Numbered from the stretch's first letter, positions 1 through 8,951 are shown. The stretch: DNA of 64,000 bases from Flaviramulus basaltis (GCF_900114265.1 NZ_FPKV01000001.1:1-64000), one strand, 5' to 3'. Made by a program: numbers and translations. Notes: a model not told the origin generated them from the sequence alone.

Positions 1-62
1 AAACTGATTTATCTTGGCCTTTTTGAGATCATATCCCCTAAAACCCCCTTTAAGAGAATGGT

Positions 63-96
63 TTTTTATTAGTCTATATATATAGACTAATAAAAA
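63..96. repeat. Perfect 34-bp palindrome
   Basis: Arms TTTTTATTAGTCTATAT and its exact complement meet at positions 79/80. The T-rich arm comes first and the A-rich arm last on both strands, so it is not a normal intrinsic terminator. No gene is visible in 1-191, apart from whatever lies left of the window. Function unknown. Confidence 0.5.
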
Positions 97-127
97 TTGT
101 AGGGTTTTGATTAGATACCTATATTAT

Positions 128-142
128 ATAAGGTGACCTTAT
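128..142. repeat. Short inverted repeat ATAAGGT-G-ACCTTAT
   Basis: Seven-base perfect arms around one central base. It has the look of a dimeric regulator site, but no adjacent start codon is visible in the window, so its role is unassigned. Confidence 0.3.
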
Positions 143-191
143 TAGAGTATCTCAAACTCCTGATTAAACCAAATCCCTTTATACTAACCCC

Positions 192-274
192 GCGTTAGGA
201 ATTGTAATGACATCCTTTTTTACTTTTTTAAAAAAGATATAATGTAAAGCCCAACCCCTGAATGGGGGAACGCC
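192..274. repeat. Structured intergenic repeat, copy 1
   Basis: Begins GCGTTAGGAATTGTAATG and ends GGGGGAACGCC. It contains an internal hairpin (CTTTTTT...AAAAAAG), a CCCC-tgaat-GGGG hairpin and the core AAAGCCCAACCCC. It matches the element at 61747-61830 in length, orientation and terminal sequence. It lies 9 bp past the stop codon of the minus-strand porin gene. It is probably transcribed as part of that gene's 3' end. Confidence 0.65.
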
Positions 275-283
275 ATTATTGTT

Positions 284-2242
284 TTATAAAAAGAAGTTCC
301 AAACAACACCGAAGCGAACAATGAAATCGCGATATGGGTAGTTTGGCGCTGAATAATAGTTATACCCTGTAAAGGCTGAATTGAAATGTTCTGCTTTTAA
401 ATAGATTCGAGTTTGACGGATTTTTGCATTTATAAAGAAATCTAGACGAGGGAAATCTCCAAACTCTCTTTCGTTTTGCACATAGAATTCTGCTAACAGC
501 GGACTGTAATCATTCATATAATACTTTGTGAAGTAATTAAGTGTTACTCCTGTTTGCAAATACAAGGCCTTTTTAAATAAATGACTAGAAAAATATAACG
601 TGTTTCTTGTTGTGATCTCTGGAACGTTTAATACATTATTATCGTCTTGAACGTTTTGATATAATATAGTATTGTTTAAAGCAAACTTGCCAACTTTTAT
701 TTCGTTTTCAAATTTAACTCTTAGATATGTTATGGAGTTATTGTTTTGAAATGGTTTTACTTGATTACTTGTTTCGTCTTCTTTGAAATAAACATAGTCG
801 TTTATTGTTGAATAATCCAAAGTAATATTTGCTAATTTTTTATATTTTACATTAAATGCTAACTGCTGAGTTTCGGTGTTAGTGAAATTATTTTGCCAGT
901 TGTAATTTATATAATCACTTTGATATAATAGTGTATTATAATTTGGCGCTTGAGAACTATGGTTTAATGTTGCTGTTGCCGCAATATCTTCATTTAACTT
1001 AAAGGATGCTTGTGCTTTTAAAAAGTTACCATCAAAGTCGCCAGATATATTAATACCCAATTCCCCTTGTAAATCAAAACCTCTATACTGTTTATGATAT
1101 TTACCACCAGCTGAAAAGATATCGCCTTTTATTCTGTTTTTTATGGTATTGCCATTTAAAACTACAATTTTATCATAACCATAATTATAATTATTGTTAC
1201 TTACATTAAATTGCAGGTCTCCTATTATATTATTACTATAATTTAATTTAAGTTGATTGTATAAATTTTCTAATGTTGCACGATCTTTTAGTTTTGATGT
1301 TTTAAAAGCATCACCAAAAAAACTTGTGTTGGCTGTTGATTGATCATATTGAAAATATTTATCTTCAAAAGAAATAATATGACCTATGCTTAATTTGTTT
1401 TTTGAAAGAGAATCTTTTTCTCTGATGATTTTATAATTATGTTCTAAATGAAATCTCTTTCCTCTTAAGATACTTTCGGCATTTTCAAAATTCACTTCTA
1501 ATATTGATCGGTCTAAAAACTCTTCTTCTCCTTCTTCAAAAGATTCTATACCATCATCTTGAATACCTCCGTTTTCTTGATTCAACAAATCTTGCATAAC
1601 TATATGCCCTCTAAAATTATAACGGTCATTTTTTGTTCTGTAATTTGAAGTAAATCTAAAATTACCAGTGCTTGTTAAAATGTGTTGATATTTCCCTAAA
1701 GAACGAAGCCCTTTATAAGCTATTGAGAAATTAAATTGAGGTGATGTATTTATGGTAAAAAAAGAATCGGCTAATTGACCTTGCTCAAAAGCTGTTTTAA
1801 AAAACAGTTCTGTTAATGGAGTTGGAACGCGATAATAGTTTATATCTTCAATTTCCATGTAATTGAAATGTCTAGCTCGTGCTCCAAACCCAGGGATTAG
1901 GCTTGTATTTTCTAAATTATAAGTTAAACTATTATAGGTTTGCCCTAAATTTGAAAAAGGCATTAATCCAAAATTATCCTTTCTTAAATAGTTAAACTTA
2001 TATTCTTTTTGAATAGTTAAACTGGTGTCGACGTATGTAGTATCGTTCTCAAAAGAAATAATTAGATAATCTTCTATTTTGGCCTTTGGACTTTTTATTC
2101 CTGATCCTTTTTTAGATGTTCTACTTATGGTGTCTTGAGTGTTTACTATATCTTTCTTTTCACCAAAACCTCCGAGCTTTCTTTGAGCATTTAACCCATT
2201 ACAAAACAATATAAAAAGTAAAACAAAAACTAATTTATTCAT
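284..2242 (-). CDS. Putative outer-membrane porin (flavobacterial putative-porin family)
   Basis: Predicted 652-residue outer-membrane beta-barrel protein. An N-terminal signal peptide (MNKLVFVLLFILFCNGLNAQ) is followed by a long region of alternating short amphipathic strands rich in Asn, Tyr and Phe. It ends in an aromatic strand finishing VWNFFL, typical of barrel proteins recognised by BAM. Internal segments resemble the 'putative porin' family common next to rnhB in Flavobacteriaceae. The start is the ATG at 2242: a frame extends 7 codons further, but that extension runs into the promoter box at 2261-2268. The substrate is unknown. Confidence 0.8.
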   Translation of the reverse strand: MNKLVFVLLFILFCNGLNAQRKLGGFGEKKDIVNTQDTISRTSKKGSGIKSPKAKIEDYLIISFENDTTYVDTSLTIQKEYKFNYLRKDNFGLMPFSNLGQTYNSLTYNLENTSLIPGFGARARHFNYMEIEDINYYRVPTPLTELFFKTAFEQGQLADSFFTINTSPQFNFSIAYKGLRSLGKYQHILTSTGNFRFTSNYRTKNDRYNFRGHIVMQDLLNQENGGIQDDGIESFEEGEEEFLDRSILEVNFENAESILRGKRFHLEHNYKIIREKDSLSKNKLSIGHIISFEDKYFQYDQSTANTSFFGDAFKTSKLKDRATLENLYNQLKLNYSNNIIGDLQFNVSNNNYNYGYDKIVVLNGNTIKNRIKGDIFSAGGKYHKQYRGFDLQGELGINISGDFDGNFLKAQASFKLNEDIAATATLNHSSQAPNYNTLLYQSDYINYNWQNNFTNTETQQLAFNVKYKKLANITLDYSTINDYVYFKEDETSNQVKPFQNNNSITYLRVKFENEIKVGKFALNNTILYQNVQDDNNVLNVPEITTRNTLYFSSHLFKKALYLQTGVTLNYFTKYYMNDYSPLLAEFYVQNEREFGDFPRLDFFINAKIRQTRIYLKAEHFNSAFTGYNYYSAPNYPYRDFIVRFGVVWNFFL

Positions 2243-2260
2243 AAATACATATTTCCGAGG

Positions 2261-2268
2261 CAAAAGTA
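2261..2268 (-). promoter_or_regulatory. Bacteroidota -7 box TACTTTTG for the porin gene
   Basis: On the minus strand TACTTTTG matches the TAnnTTTG consensus of the primary sigma factor in Bacteroidota. It lies 18 bp upstream of the ATG at 2242 and rules out the longer start at 2263. Confidence 0.55.
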
Positions 2269-2386
2269 ATTATTTGAACGTAAAGTGCGGGTAAATATTT
2301 TAAATAAAGAAACCCTAATTCTTAAACAAGAAAATAAATACTTATACTATGTTAAACAATTATAAGTTTATGAATATTTTAGCTCT

Positions 2387-2986
2387 ATGTTATTAGAAAA
2401 ATATTCGAATTATAATATTGAATGTGGCACAGATGAAGCAGGTCGTGGCTGTCTTGCTGGTCCTGTAACTGCTGCTGCAGTTATTCTTCCTGAGAAATTT
2501 AAAAATTCGATATTAAACGACTCCAAACAACTTAGCGAAAAAAAAAGAGACCTGTTAAAACCTATTATTGAAGAGCAAGCTTTAAATTTTGGGGTTGCAC
2601 ATGTTTTCCAAGAGGAAATAGATAGTATCAATATTCTCAATGCTTCCATTTTAGCAATGCATAAATCTATTGAAAAATTAACATTAAACCCCCAATTTAT
2701 AATTGTTGATGGCAATAGATTTAAACCTTTTAAAAATATTCCTTTTGAAACTATTATAAAAGGTGATGGTAAATATTTAAGTATTGCTGCAGCATCTATT
2801 TTAGCAAAAACGTATCGAGATATCTATATGAATGTCATTCACGAAGAATACCCTATGTATAATTGGAAAAAAAACAAGGGTTACCCAACTAAAGAACACA
2901 GAGAGGCTATTAGAAAATATGGTATAACAAAATATCATAGAAAATCCTTTAGATTATTACCAGAACAATTTAACTTAGACTTATAA
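2387..2986 (+). CDS. rnhB: Ribonuclease HII
   Basis: Cytoplasmic endonuclease that cuts RNA in RNA-DNA hybrids and starts removal of single misincorporated ribonucleotides. The 199 residues are normal length for the family. Visible motifs are DEAGRG at residues 16-21 with the first catalytic acidic pair, [10 protein letters not shown], a central VDG acidic motif and the KTYRD segment. The C-terminal region keeps [15 protein letters not shown]. Divergent from the porin gene. A TATTTTAG box ends four bases before the ATG, so the mRNA may have almost no leader. Confidence 0.96.
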   Translation: MLLEKYSNYNIECGTDEAGRGCLAGPVTAAAVILPEKFKNSILNDSKQLSEKKRDLLKPIIEEQALNFGVAHVFQEEIDSINILNASILAMHKSIEKLTLNPQFIIVDGNRFKPFKNIPFETIIKGDGKYLSIAAASILAKTYRDIYMNVIHEEYPMYNWKKNKGYPTKEHREAIRKYGITKYHRKSFRLLPEQFNLDL

Positions 2987-2991
2987 GTTTT

Positions 2992-2999
2992 TATATTTG
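2992..2999 (+). promoter_or_regulatory. -7 box TATATTTG for the following lipoprotein gene
   Basis: Exact TAnnTTTG match 19 bp upstream of the ATG at 3019 and just after the rnhB stop. The lipoprotein is probably transcribed on its own as well as by read-through. Confidence 0.5.
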
Positions 3000-3018
3000 T
3001 AAATAATTCATTCACTTC

Positions 3019-5451
3019 ATGAGATTTTTTTATTTTGCCCTCATTACTCTACTTTTCATAAGCTGTAATACCATTGAATCAAATCGTTCTAAGTTTATTG
3101 ATTTTGTTCCAGAAAACACCTCTATAATTATAAAATCCACTAATGTTGAAGGTTTAAAAAGCAGTTTAAATAATAGTGACTTTTTACAAAAAATTTCTAA
3201 TGCCAATTCTTATAAAAATTTAGAAAACAAGCTTGAAGGATTATCTTATTTAAATCCATCAAGTGAAGTATTAATATGTTTTTCAAACGATTCAAAGGAT
3301 AGTCTTCAATATTCTATAATCACAAAGTACAGTCAAGACCTATTTATTAAAGACTCCTTACCTAATTATATAGAAGAAACACTTAAGCAGAAAAACAAAA
3401 CCATTACAAAATCTACCATAAACAACAACACCTTTTATAGTACAGTTATAGATAGTATTTTTTTCGCCTCATCTTCAAAAGATATTGTAGATGCCGTTTT
3501 TAATAAATCTGATGCCGATATTGAATTAAAAAAAACATACAGTACCATTAATAATGACAAAACGTTTTCTATTTTATTAAAACCTAATAAGGTATTTGCT
3601 AAAACATTTTTTGTTGAAGATTCTATTTCATTAAAAACATTCACAAATTATATCGCTGCAGATGTTGATATCACTCAAAACAGCATTCTTATAAATGGTG
3701 TTACAAAAGCGAACGACTCATCAAAAAGCTTAATCAATATTTTTAAAAATACGATTCCGCAAGAAAATCAAATTCAAAATATAGCACCATCTAATAGTGA
3801 TGGTTTTATGAGTTTTACTTTTGATGATTTTAAAACTATTGAAAACAACCTTGCTAAGTTCAATTTAAAAGATTCTATAACCTCTACTTCTACTCTCTTT
3901 AATGATATTATTGAAGTTGGAGTAGTATATGAAGATCATAACCGGGCTATTATTTTAAATTCGATTGATATAATTGCTACAAAAGATGCTCTTTTAAGTG
4001 AACAAACCGTTATAGACACTTACCGAGAAATTGATATTTACAGTTTTAGTAAACCAAATTTATTCTCAAAAACATTTTCACCATTAATTTCATTTAACGA
4101 TGCAACCATATATTGTGTGCTAGATAATCTATTTGTTTTTGCCAATAGTATAGAAATGCTCCAAAATATTATTGCTAGTTATCAAAACAAAACCACTTTA
4201 AGTAATAACAATGAATTTAAAAATATAAAAGACAATTTAAGTGACGCATCATCACTAATACAAGTAACAAATTCATCATCTTTAAAATCCATATTAAATA
4301 AAAATTTTAAAGATGATAACAACTACAAACTAAACAACTATAATGCATCTGCAATTCAATTTATTTATGATAATAATTTTGCACATATTCATGCCATTAT
4401 AAAAAAGAGTGAAACTAAAGCTTCCATAAATTCGGTTTCAGAAGAACTTAATATTAAACTTGATAAAGATCTTTTAAATAATCCTCAGTTTGTAACAAAT
4501 CATATTACTAAACAAAAAGAAATTGTTGTTCAAGACGTTAACAACAACTTATATTTAATTTCTAATGAAGGAAAAATTCTTTGGAAAAAAGCATTACAAG
4601 GTCCTGTTTTAGGAACTATTGAACAAATTGACATTTACAAAAACGGAAGATTACAACTTGCTTTTGCTACTCCAAATAGAGTTTATGTTATTGATAGAAG
4701 CGGTAGAGATGTAGCGCCGTTTCCTGCAAAATTTAATGACGAAATCACGCAGCCTTTATCTGTTTTTGATTATGATAAAAACAAAAATTACCGCCTTTTA
4801 GTAACACAAGGTAAAAATATTTTAATGTATACTGTTAAGGCAAAAATTGTAAATGGTTTTAATTTAAAATCTGCTAATAGCAATATTATTTGCCAACCTA
4901 AACATTTTAGAATTGGCACTAAGGATTATATCGCTTTTAAAACACAAAACAAACTTTATATATTAGATAGAAAGGGAAAAACAAGAGTATCACCTAAAAA
5001 CGAAAATAATTATTCTAATCAACCCATTTTTTTATATAATAATACATTTACGACTACCAGTCTTGACGGTAATTTAATTTCTATAGACACTAAAGGAAAT
5101 GTGTCTTCAAGAAAAATAAATCTTTCAGAAAAACACACTATTGAATCAAGCAGTAAAACACTTGTAGCCTTGAGTGAAAACAAATTATTAATAAAAAATA
5201 AAACCACAGAACTGGATTATGGTGATTATTCAAAATGTAAACTTTTTTATATAAACGATAAAATTTATGTAAGTGTTACCGATTTACAATCACATAAAAT
5301 TCTCCTTTTTGACAGTCAATCCAATTTACTGCCTAATTTTCCGGTTTATGGAAATTCTTCAATAGAAATTAATAATATTGATAGCGACAGAAAGCTAGAG
5401 TTTGTAACAAAGGGTGAAAGTAATTCTATAATTCTTTATCAAATTAATTAA
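3019..5451 (+). CDS. Large hypothetical lipoprotein with C-terminal propeller-like region
   Basis: Encodes 810 residues. The N-terminus MRFFYFALITLLFISC is a lipoprotein signal with lipobox FISC (Cys16), so the protein is predicted to be lipid-anchored in the envelope. Residues about 25-480 have the pattern FVPENTSIIIKSTNVEGLKSSL, seen in flavobacterial proteins of unknown function. Residues about 490-810 have repeated segments such as LYLISNEGKILWKK, VYVIDRSGRDVAPFP and LYILDRKGKTRVSP, spaced as in PQQ/WD-like beta-propellers. I do not recognise a specific function. The gene follows rnhB in the same direction with its own promoter. Confidence 0.8.
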   Translation: MRFFYFALITLLFISCNTIESNRSKFIDFVPENTSIIIKSTNVEGLKSSLNNSDFLQKISNANSYKNLENKLEGLSYLNPSSEVLICFSNDSKDSLQYSIITKYSQDLFIKDSLPNYIEETLKQKNKTITKSTINNNTFYSTVIDSIFFASSSKDIVDAVFNKSDADIELKKTYSTINNDKTFSILLKPNKVFAKTFFVEDSISLKTFTNYIAADVDITQNSILINGVTKANDSSKSLINIFKNTIPQENQIQNIAPSNSDGFMSFTFDDFKTIENNLAKFNLKDSITSTSTLFNDIIEVGVVYEDHNRAIILNSIDIIATKDALLSEQTVIDTYREIDIYSFSKPNLFSKTFSPLISFNDATIYCVLDNLFVFANSIEMLQNIIASYQNKTTLSNNNEFKNIKDNLSDASSLIQVTNSSSLKSILNKNFKDDNNYKLNNYNASAIQFIYDNNFAHIHAIIKKSETKASINSVSEELNIKLDKDLLNNPQFVTNHITKQKEIVVQDVNNNLYLISNEGKILWKKALQGPVLGTIEQIDIYKNGRLQLAFATPNRVYVIDRSGRDVAPFPAKFNDEITQPLSVFDYDKNKNYRLLVTQGKNILMYTVKAKIVNGFNLKSANSNIICQPKHFRIGTKDYIAFKTQNKLYILDRKGKTRVSPKNENNYSNQPIFLYNNTFTTTSLDGNLISIDTKGNVSSRKINLSEKHTIESSSKTLVALSENKLLIKNKTTELDYGDYSKCKLFYINDKIYVSVTDLQSHKILLFDSQSNLLPNFPVYGNSSIEINNIDSDRKLEFVTKGESNSIILYQIN

Positions 5452-5599
5452 TTGCTAATAACTCTGTTAGTAATTTTATTTTAAGGCACTTGTTTATCAA
5501 AAACTAATCTTTATATTTAACCAGCTATTAATCAAATTTTCACAGAAATCTCTACATAACTAATATACCTGTTTTTTCATTTTAGGATAACACCTAATA

Positions 5600-5706
5600 T
5601 GGATAACTATTGTTATGTTAAGCAAAAAATATAACGACAACCAAGTCGCGCAAGTCCTCGAATCTTACGGAACGTCAAAGTGTAATGCTTTGGCGTTCTT
5701 TTTTTA
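5600..5706 (+). ncRNA. Candidate structured RNA or leader ending in an intrinsic terminator
   Basis: A short island of clearly higher GC than its surroundings (for example GACAACCAAGTCGCGCAAGT). It contains a possible stem TTGTTAT/ATAACGA and ends in a strong terminator. The gap between the lipoprotein stop (5451) and the next gene (5756) has no other content apart from a weak inverted repeat near 5455-5480. The island could be a free small RNA or the regulated leader of the gene at 5756. A 37-codon frame, 5615-5728 (MLSKKYNDNQVAQVLESYG...), also runs through it, so a small protein cannot be excluded. I do not recognise the RNA family. Confidence 0.45.
5670..5705 (+). terminator. Intrinsic terminator
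   Basis: Eleven-pair stem GAACGTCAAAG / CTTTGGCGTTC with one G-U pair, a 7-base loop and a run of seven T. It lies 50 bp before the start of the gene at 5756. Confidence 0.85.
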
Positions 5707-5755
5707 TCAATATTCAAACTTAATTTAATAGTATTGCAGTCTTAAATATTTATTT

Positions 5756-6805
5756 ATGATTTCACGTAAAAATGCCTCAATTTCAAAGTTCATTATTCAT
5801 AAAGTTGGTAATAAATTCAACGATACAAAAAATGCTTTTTCAGAAAAATTAGTCGATTTTGATGAAGCCAGTTACGATTTAATGTTACCTTTTCTTTTAA
5901 GGCCTTTTGGTAGTGTAGTACAAAGCTATCGTTTTAACCACCATGCAAATATTTCATTAAATGAAATAAATAGCTACAGCACACAAATGTTTAATGATGA
6001 AGATGGTTTTGTAGAAATCTCAAAACACATGGTAACACATTTATATGAGCAGTCTAGTTCTGCAAATATAAAAACAGGTGATGTTTTAATAGTTATGTTT
6101 GAAGGTATCGAATTTAGAGACATGACAACCAATGCTATTGGTATTTTTAAAATTGAAAATAAAGTAAATTTCTTTCAAACCTTTTTAGAAGATAAAAGTT
6201 ATGATGTATTGGTGCAAAAAGGAATAAGCTCAAAAAAAGTAGATAAAGGCTGTTTAATTTTAAACCAAAGTGATGGTGAAGGAAATATTATTTTAAGTGT
6301 AGATAATAATAGTTACGATGCCCAATATTGGATTAATCACTTTTTAAATATTAAATATGCTGATGATTCTAATAATCATACCCAACAATATATTGAGTTA
6401 TGTAAAGATTTCTCTACCGAGATTTTAAAAACGAGTTATGGTGCCAAAGAACAAAATACATTTCTAGCAAAAACTATTGATTTTTTTAAAGAAAATGAAA
6501 TTGTAAATATCGAACAATTTAAAGAAGAACTTTTTGAAGATGAAAAACAAATTAGAGAGTTCGAAGATTATAAAAAAGAATTTGAAGGTGAACAAAATTT
6601 AGTTATCAGAAACCAATTTGACGTAGCCGAAGCTGTTGTTAATAAAGAAAAACGAAAAATAAAAACAGATATTAAACTAGACACCAACATACAAATAAAA
6701 CTAGATATTGATGCTCCAGACGCTTCAGCCGAATATCTAGAACGTGGTTATGATGATGAAAAGAAAATGCATTATTATAAGGTGTTCTTTAACGCAGAAA
6801 GCTAA
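5756..6805 (+). CDS. Nucleoid-associated protein, NdpA/YejK-like
   Basis: Encodes 349 residues resembling the 37-kDa nucleoid-associated protein family (NdpA/YejK). The diagnostic order is an N-terminal segment with ISKFIIHKVGNK, a central block with SYSTQMFNDEDGFVEISKHM and GDVLIVMFEG, and IGIFKIENKVNF, followed by an acidic, Lys-rich C-terminus. Members bind DNA and are found with the nucleoid, and some neighbour phage-defence or mobile genes. Here the neighbourhood is ordinary. The terminator-ended element upstream (5600-5706) may control it. Family assignment is good; the role in this organism is not known. Confidence 0.8.
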   Translation: MISRKNASISKFIIHKVGNKFNDTKNAFSEKLVDFDEASYDLMLPFLLRPFGSVVQSYRFNHHANISLNEINSYSTQMFNDEDGFVEISKHMVTHLYEQSSSANIKTGDVLIVMFEGIEFRDMTTNAIGIFKIENKVNFFQTFLEDKSYDVLVQKGISSKKVDKGCLILNQSDGEGNIILSVDNNSYDAQYWINHFLNIKYADDSNNHTQQYIELCKDFSTEILKTSYGAKEQNTFLAKTIDFFKENEIVNIEQFKEELFEDEKQIREFEDYKKEFEGEQNLVIRNQFDVAEAVVNKEKRKIKTDIKLDTNIQIKLDIDAPDASAEYLERGYDDEKKMHYYKVFFNAES

Positions 6806-6940
6806 ATTTTGCAATTGACTTTATGAAATTATCAGCTAAACTTAAAACGATTTCAAATAATCATCATGTAGTTTCAAACATCTTATGATGTTGTAACAAA
6901 AGGTAAGTGAATTAATTCTTCACAACTTTTCTATAATAAA

Positions 6941-7324
6941 CTAAAACTTATCTTTTCTGATATTTAACTTATGTTCCCTACCCCAATCTGAAAGAGCAAT
7001 AATGGTATTTTTCAATGTTTTGCTATAATCTGTAGATACATATTCCACAACCACAGGGTTTCGTTCTGCATAAACAACTCTTTTTACAAATCCATTCATT
7101 TCCAAGTCTTTAAGTTCATTAGAAAGAACACGAGCCGAAATTGCACCAATATTTCTTTGCAATTCATTAAACCGAATGTTTCCAACTTCCTGCAACACAA
7201 TAATAATTTTTAGTTTCCATTTCCCACCAATTACATAAAGCGCATCTTCGACAGCAAATAATTTTTCTGAACATTTGTTGACACAAACTTCTGTGGGCTT
7301 TTCATAAACAGATTCTTTCTCCAT
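6941..7324 (-). CDS. HxlR-family winged-helix regulator
   Basis: Encodes 127 residues. The HxlR domain runs from about residue 18 to 115, with signature segments ALYVIGGKWKLKIIIVL, IRFNELQRNIGAISARVLSNELKDLE and the wing VKRVVYAERNPVVVEY. Two cysteines (CVNKC) precede the domain, as in redox- or electrophile-sensing members. It is divergent from the azoreductase gene at 7444, the usual regulator-target arrangement. The 119-bp spacer holds an inverted repeat that could be its operator. Confidence 0.92.
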   Translation of the reverse strand: MEKESVYEKPTEVCVNKCSEKLFAVEDALYVIGGKWKLKIIIVLQEVGNIRFNELQRNIGAISARVLSNELKDLEMNGFVKRVVYAERNPVVVEYVSTDYSKTLKNTIIALSDWGREHKLNIRKDKF

Positions 7325-7352
7325 AACAATATATAATTATAGTTAACTAACA

Positions 7353-7374
7353 AAAAGGTTACTACTAACCTTTT
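7353..7374. promoter_or_regulatory. Probable HxlR operator (inverted repeat with half-site echo)
   Basis: AAAAGGTTA-CTAC-TAACCTTTT is a perfect 9-bp inverted repeat in the divergent spacer. The core GTTACTACTAA recurs as GTTTACTACTAA immediately downstream (about 7375-7386). Position and symmetry suit a dimeric regulator; binding is inferred. Confidence 0.55.
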
Positions 7375-7407
7375 GTTTACTACTAATTTTTAATAACCAA
7401 ATATAAA

Positions 7408-7415
7408 TAACTTTG
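7408..7415 (+). promoter_or_regulatory. -7 box TAACTTTG for the azoreductase gene
   Basis: Exact TAnnTTTG match 28 bp upstream of the ATG at 7444. The inverted repeat at 7353-7374 would overlap or flank the upstream promoter element, which fits repression. Confidence 0.6.
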
Positions 7416-7443
7416 CAGAACAATTTTAAATTTTAAAAAAAAT

Positions 7444-8046
7444 ATGAAAAAAGTATTGCATATTATTTCAAGCCCAAGAACCGACGCATCTGTAAGTAGA
7501 AAATTAGGAAATGCTATTGTGGGAGAAATTAAAAAAAAATACCCTGAAATCACTTTGAAAGAGCGAGATTTATCAAAAAATCTTATTCCACATTTAGAAG
7601 AAACTCATGTAACTTCGTTTTTTTCACCTGCAGAAAGTCGTACTACTGAACAAGAAAAAATTAATACATATTCAGAGAAACTAATTTCAGAATTGCAGGA
7701 AGCCGATATTATCGTAGTTGACTCTCCTATTTATAATTTTTCAATTACTTCTTCGCTCAAAGCATATATTGACCATGTTTCGAGAGCAGGTTATACATTT
7801 AGTTATTCCGAAAAAGGACCTGAAGGTTTGTTGAATAACAAAAAATTGTACCTCGCAGTTTCAAGTGGAAGTATTTTTTCAAAAGGAGTATATCAAGCAA
7901 ACGATTTTAATGTGCCATATCTTAAAGCTCTTTTCAGTTTCTTCGGTGTTAATGACACAAGTGTTTTCCGTGCCGAAGGTTTAGCTATGCCAGGAATTAT
8001 GGAAAACGCTTTAGAAAAAGGCATCGAAAGTATTGTTATAGATTAA
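7444..8046 (+). CDS. azoR: FMN-dependent NADH-azoreductase / quinone reductase
   Basis: Encodes 200 residues of the AzoR (AcpD-like) flavodoxin-fold family, which use FMN and NAD(P)H to reduce quinones or azo compounds by two electrons. Visible are the N-terminal beta strand and phosphate loop VLHIISSPRTDASVSRKLG, the segment VDSPIYNFSITSSLKAYIDHVSRAGYTF and a VSSGSIF segment near the flavin. Length is standard. It is divergent from an HxlR regulator, so electrophile or quinone stress control is likely. The true physiological substrate cannot be told from sequence. Confidence 0.88.
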   Translation: MKKVLHIISSPRTDASVSRKLGNAIVGEIKKKYPEITLKERDLSKNLIPHLEETHVTSFFSPAESRTTEQEKINTYSEKLISELQEADIIVVDSPIYNFSITSSLKAYIDHVSRAGYTFSYSEKGPEGLLNNKKLYLAVSSGSIFSKGVYQANDFNVPYLKALFSFFGVNDTSVFRAEGLAMPGIMENALEKGIESIVID

Positions 8047-8068
8047 TACTATTTTTACCTATGTTTAT

Positions 8069-8102
8069 AAAAAAACCTTCCTAGTTTCTGGAAGGTTTTT
8101 TA
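8069..8102. terminator. Bidirectional terminator between convergent genes
   Basis: Stem AAAAAACCTTCC / GGAAGGTTTTTT with an 8-base loop. A and T runs on both sides let it serve the azoreductase gene and the minus-strand NUDIX gene. The remaining 150 bp to 8253 holds no recognised gene. Confidence 0.85.
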
Positions 8103-8253
8103 TTTTCAGTATCCTTTTGTATTAATTTAGGCTTTTCAAAAAAAACGCCATTAATTTCAACTACTTTTTTATCCTTAATGGTTTTAAAACTTAAATTAAA
8201 TATCTTTTTTCAAAATCAAACTTTAGATATTCTAACATAAAACCTGCTTCAAA

Positions 8254-8835
8254 CTAAACAAGCAACTTAATATTTGCATAAGAATTTTCAAGAGCTTCTT
8301 TAATTTGGTTGTTATCTAACCACTCTACTTTAGTAATACCTTCATCTACTTGAGCATTTAATTTACCGTTATAGTTAGTTTTCATTTCAAACCAATAAGT
8401 TATTTTTATTTTATAACGCCCATTACGTTTAAAAATATGGTAAGTAGTATCTAACGGTTTGGTTATTATTAAACTTTCCACACCAGTTTCTTCTTCTACT
8501 TCTCTAATAGCAGTTTTTTCAATGGTCTCTTTTCCTTCTGTCTTACCTTTTGGTAAATCCCATTTATCATTTCTATAAATGAATAAAACCTCCCCTTTAT
8601 CATTATAAACTTTACCTCCACCTGCAATTACATTAGGCAGCTTTTTTAAGAATTTTTTTAAAAGCTTATCTTTATTTTTATGTATTAATCTAACTTCTTT
8701 TAAAGATGTTGTATTAAGCTTTCTAATTGCCTTTCTTATATTTACTGTGTTAAGTAAATAATTCTTAAAGTCATCTTCTTTCTCTACTACCGTTGTTAAA
8801 ATTATTGGTTTATCACCAACAAAAACTCTATACAT
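8254..8835 (-). CDS. NUDIX hydrolase
   Basis: Encodes 193 residues. The NUDIX box is intact in the second half: GKTEGKETIEKTAIREV followed by EEETGV, matching Gx5Ex7REUxEExGU, with the metal-binding glutamates present. It is preceded by GEVLFIYRNDKWDLPKG. The N-terminal 65 residues form an extra domain (MYRVFVGDKPIIL...) often seen in flavobacterial NUDIX proteins next to pyrE. The substrate is a nucleoside diphosphate derivative of unknown identity. Divergent from pyrE, which could mean a nucleotide housekeeping role, but this is inference. Confidence 0.9.
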   Translation of the reverse strand: MYRVFVGDKPIILTTVVEKEDDFKNYLLNTVNIRKAIRKLNTTSLKEVRLIHKNKDKLLKKFLKKLPNVIAGGGKVYNDKGEVLFIYRNDKWDLPKGKTEGKETIEKTAIREVEEETGVESLIITKPLDTTYHIFKRNGRYKIKITYWFEMKTNYNGKLNAQVDEGITKVEWLDNNQIKEALENSYANIKLLV

Positions 8836-8951
8836 ACTTAGCTGTAATTAATATTTTCAACATGGTAAAAATATCATTTTTAGTTATAAAATTGTTAAAA
8901 AATTTTTTTTTTATTGATAATTAACTGTAACATAAAACTAAATTTATATGT

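Noticed and set aside
5600-5706. SRP RNA, 6S RNA or tmRNA as identity of the GC-rich island
   Set aside because: No GGAA/GCAG-type SRP loop, too short for 6S or tmRNA, and no tRNA-like end.
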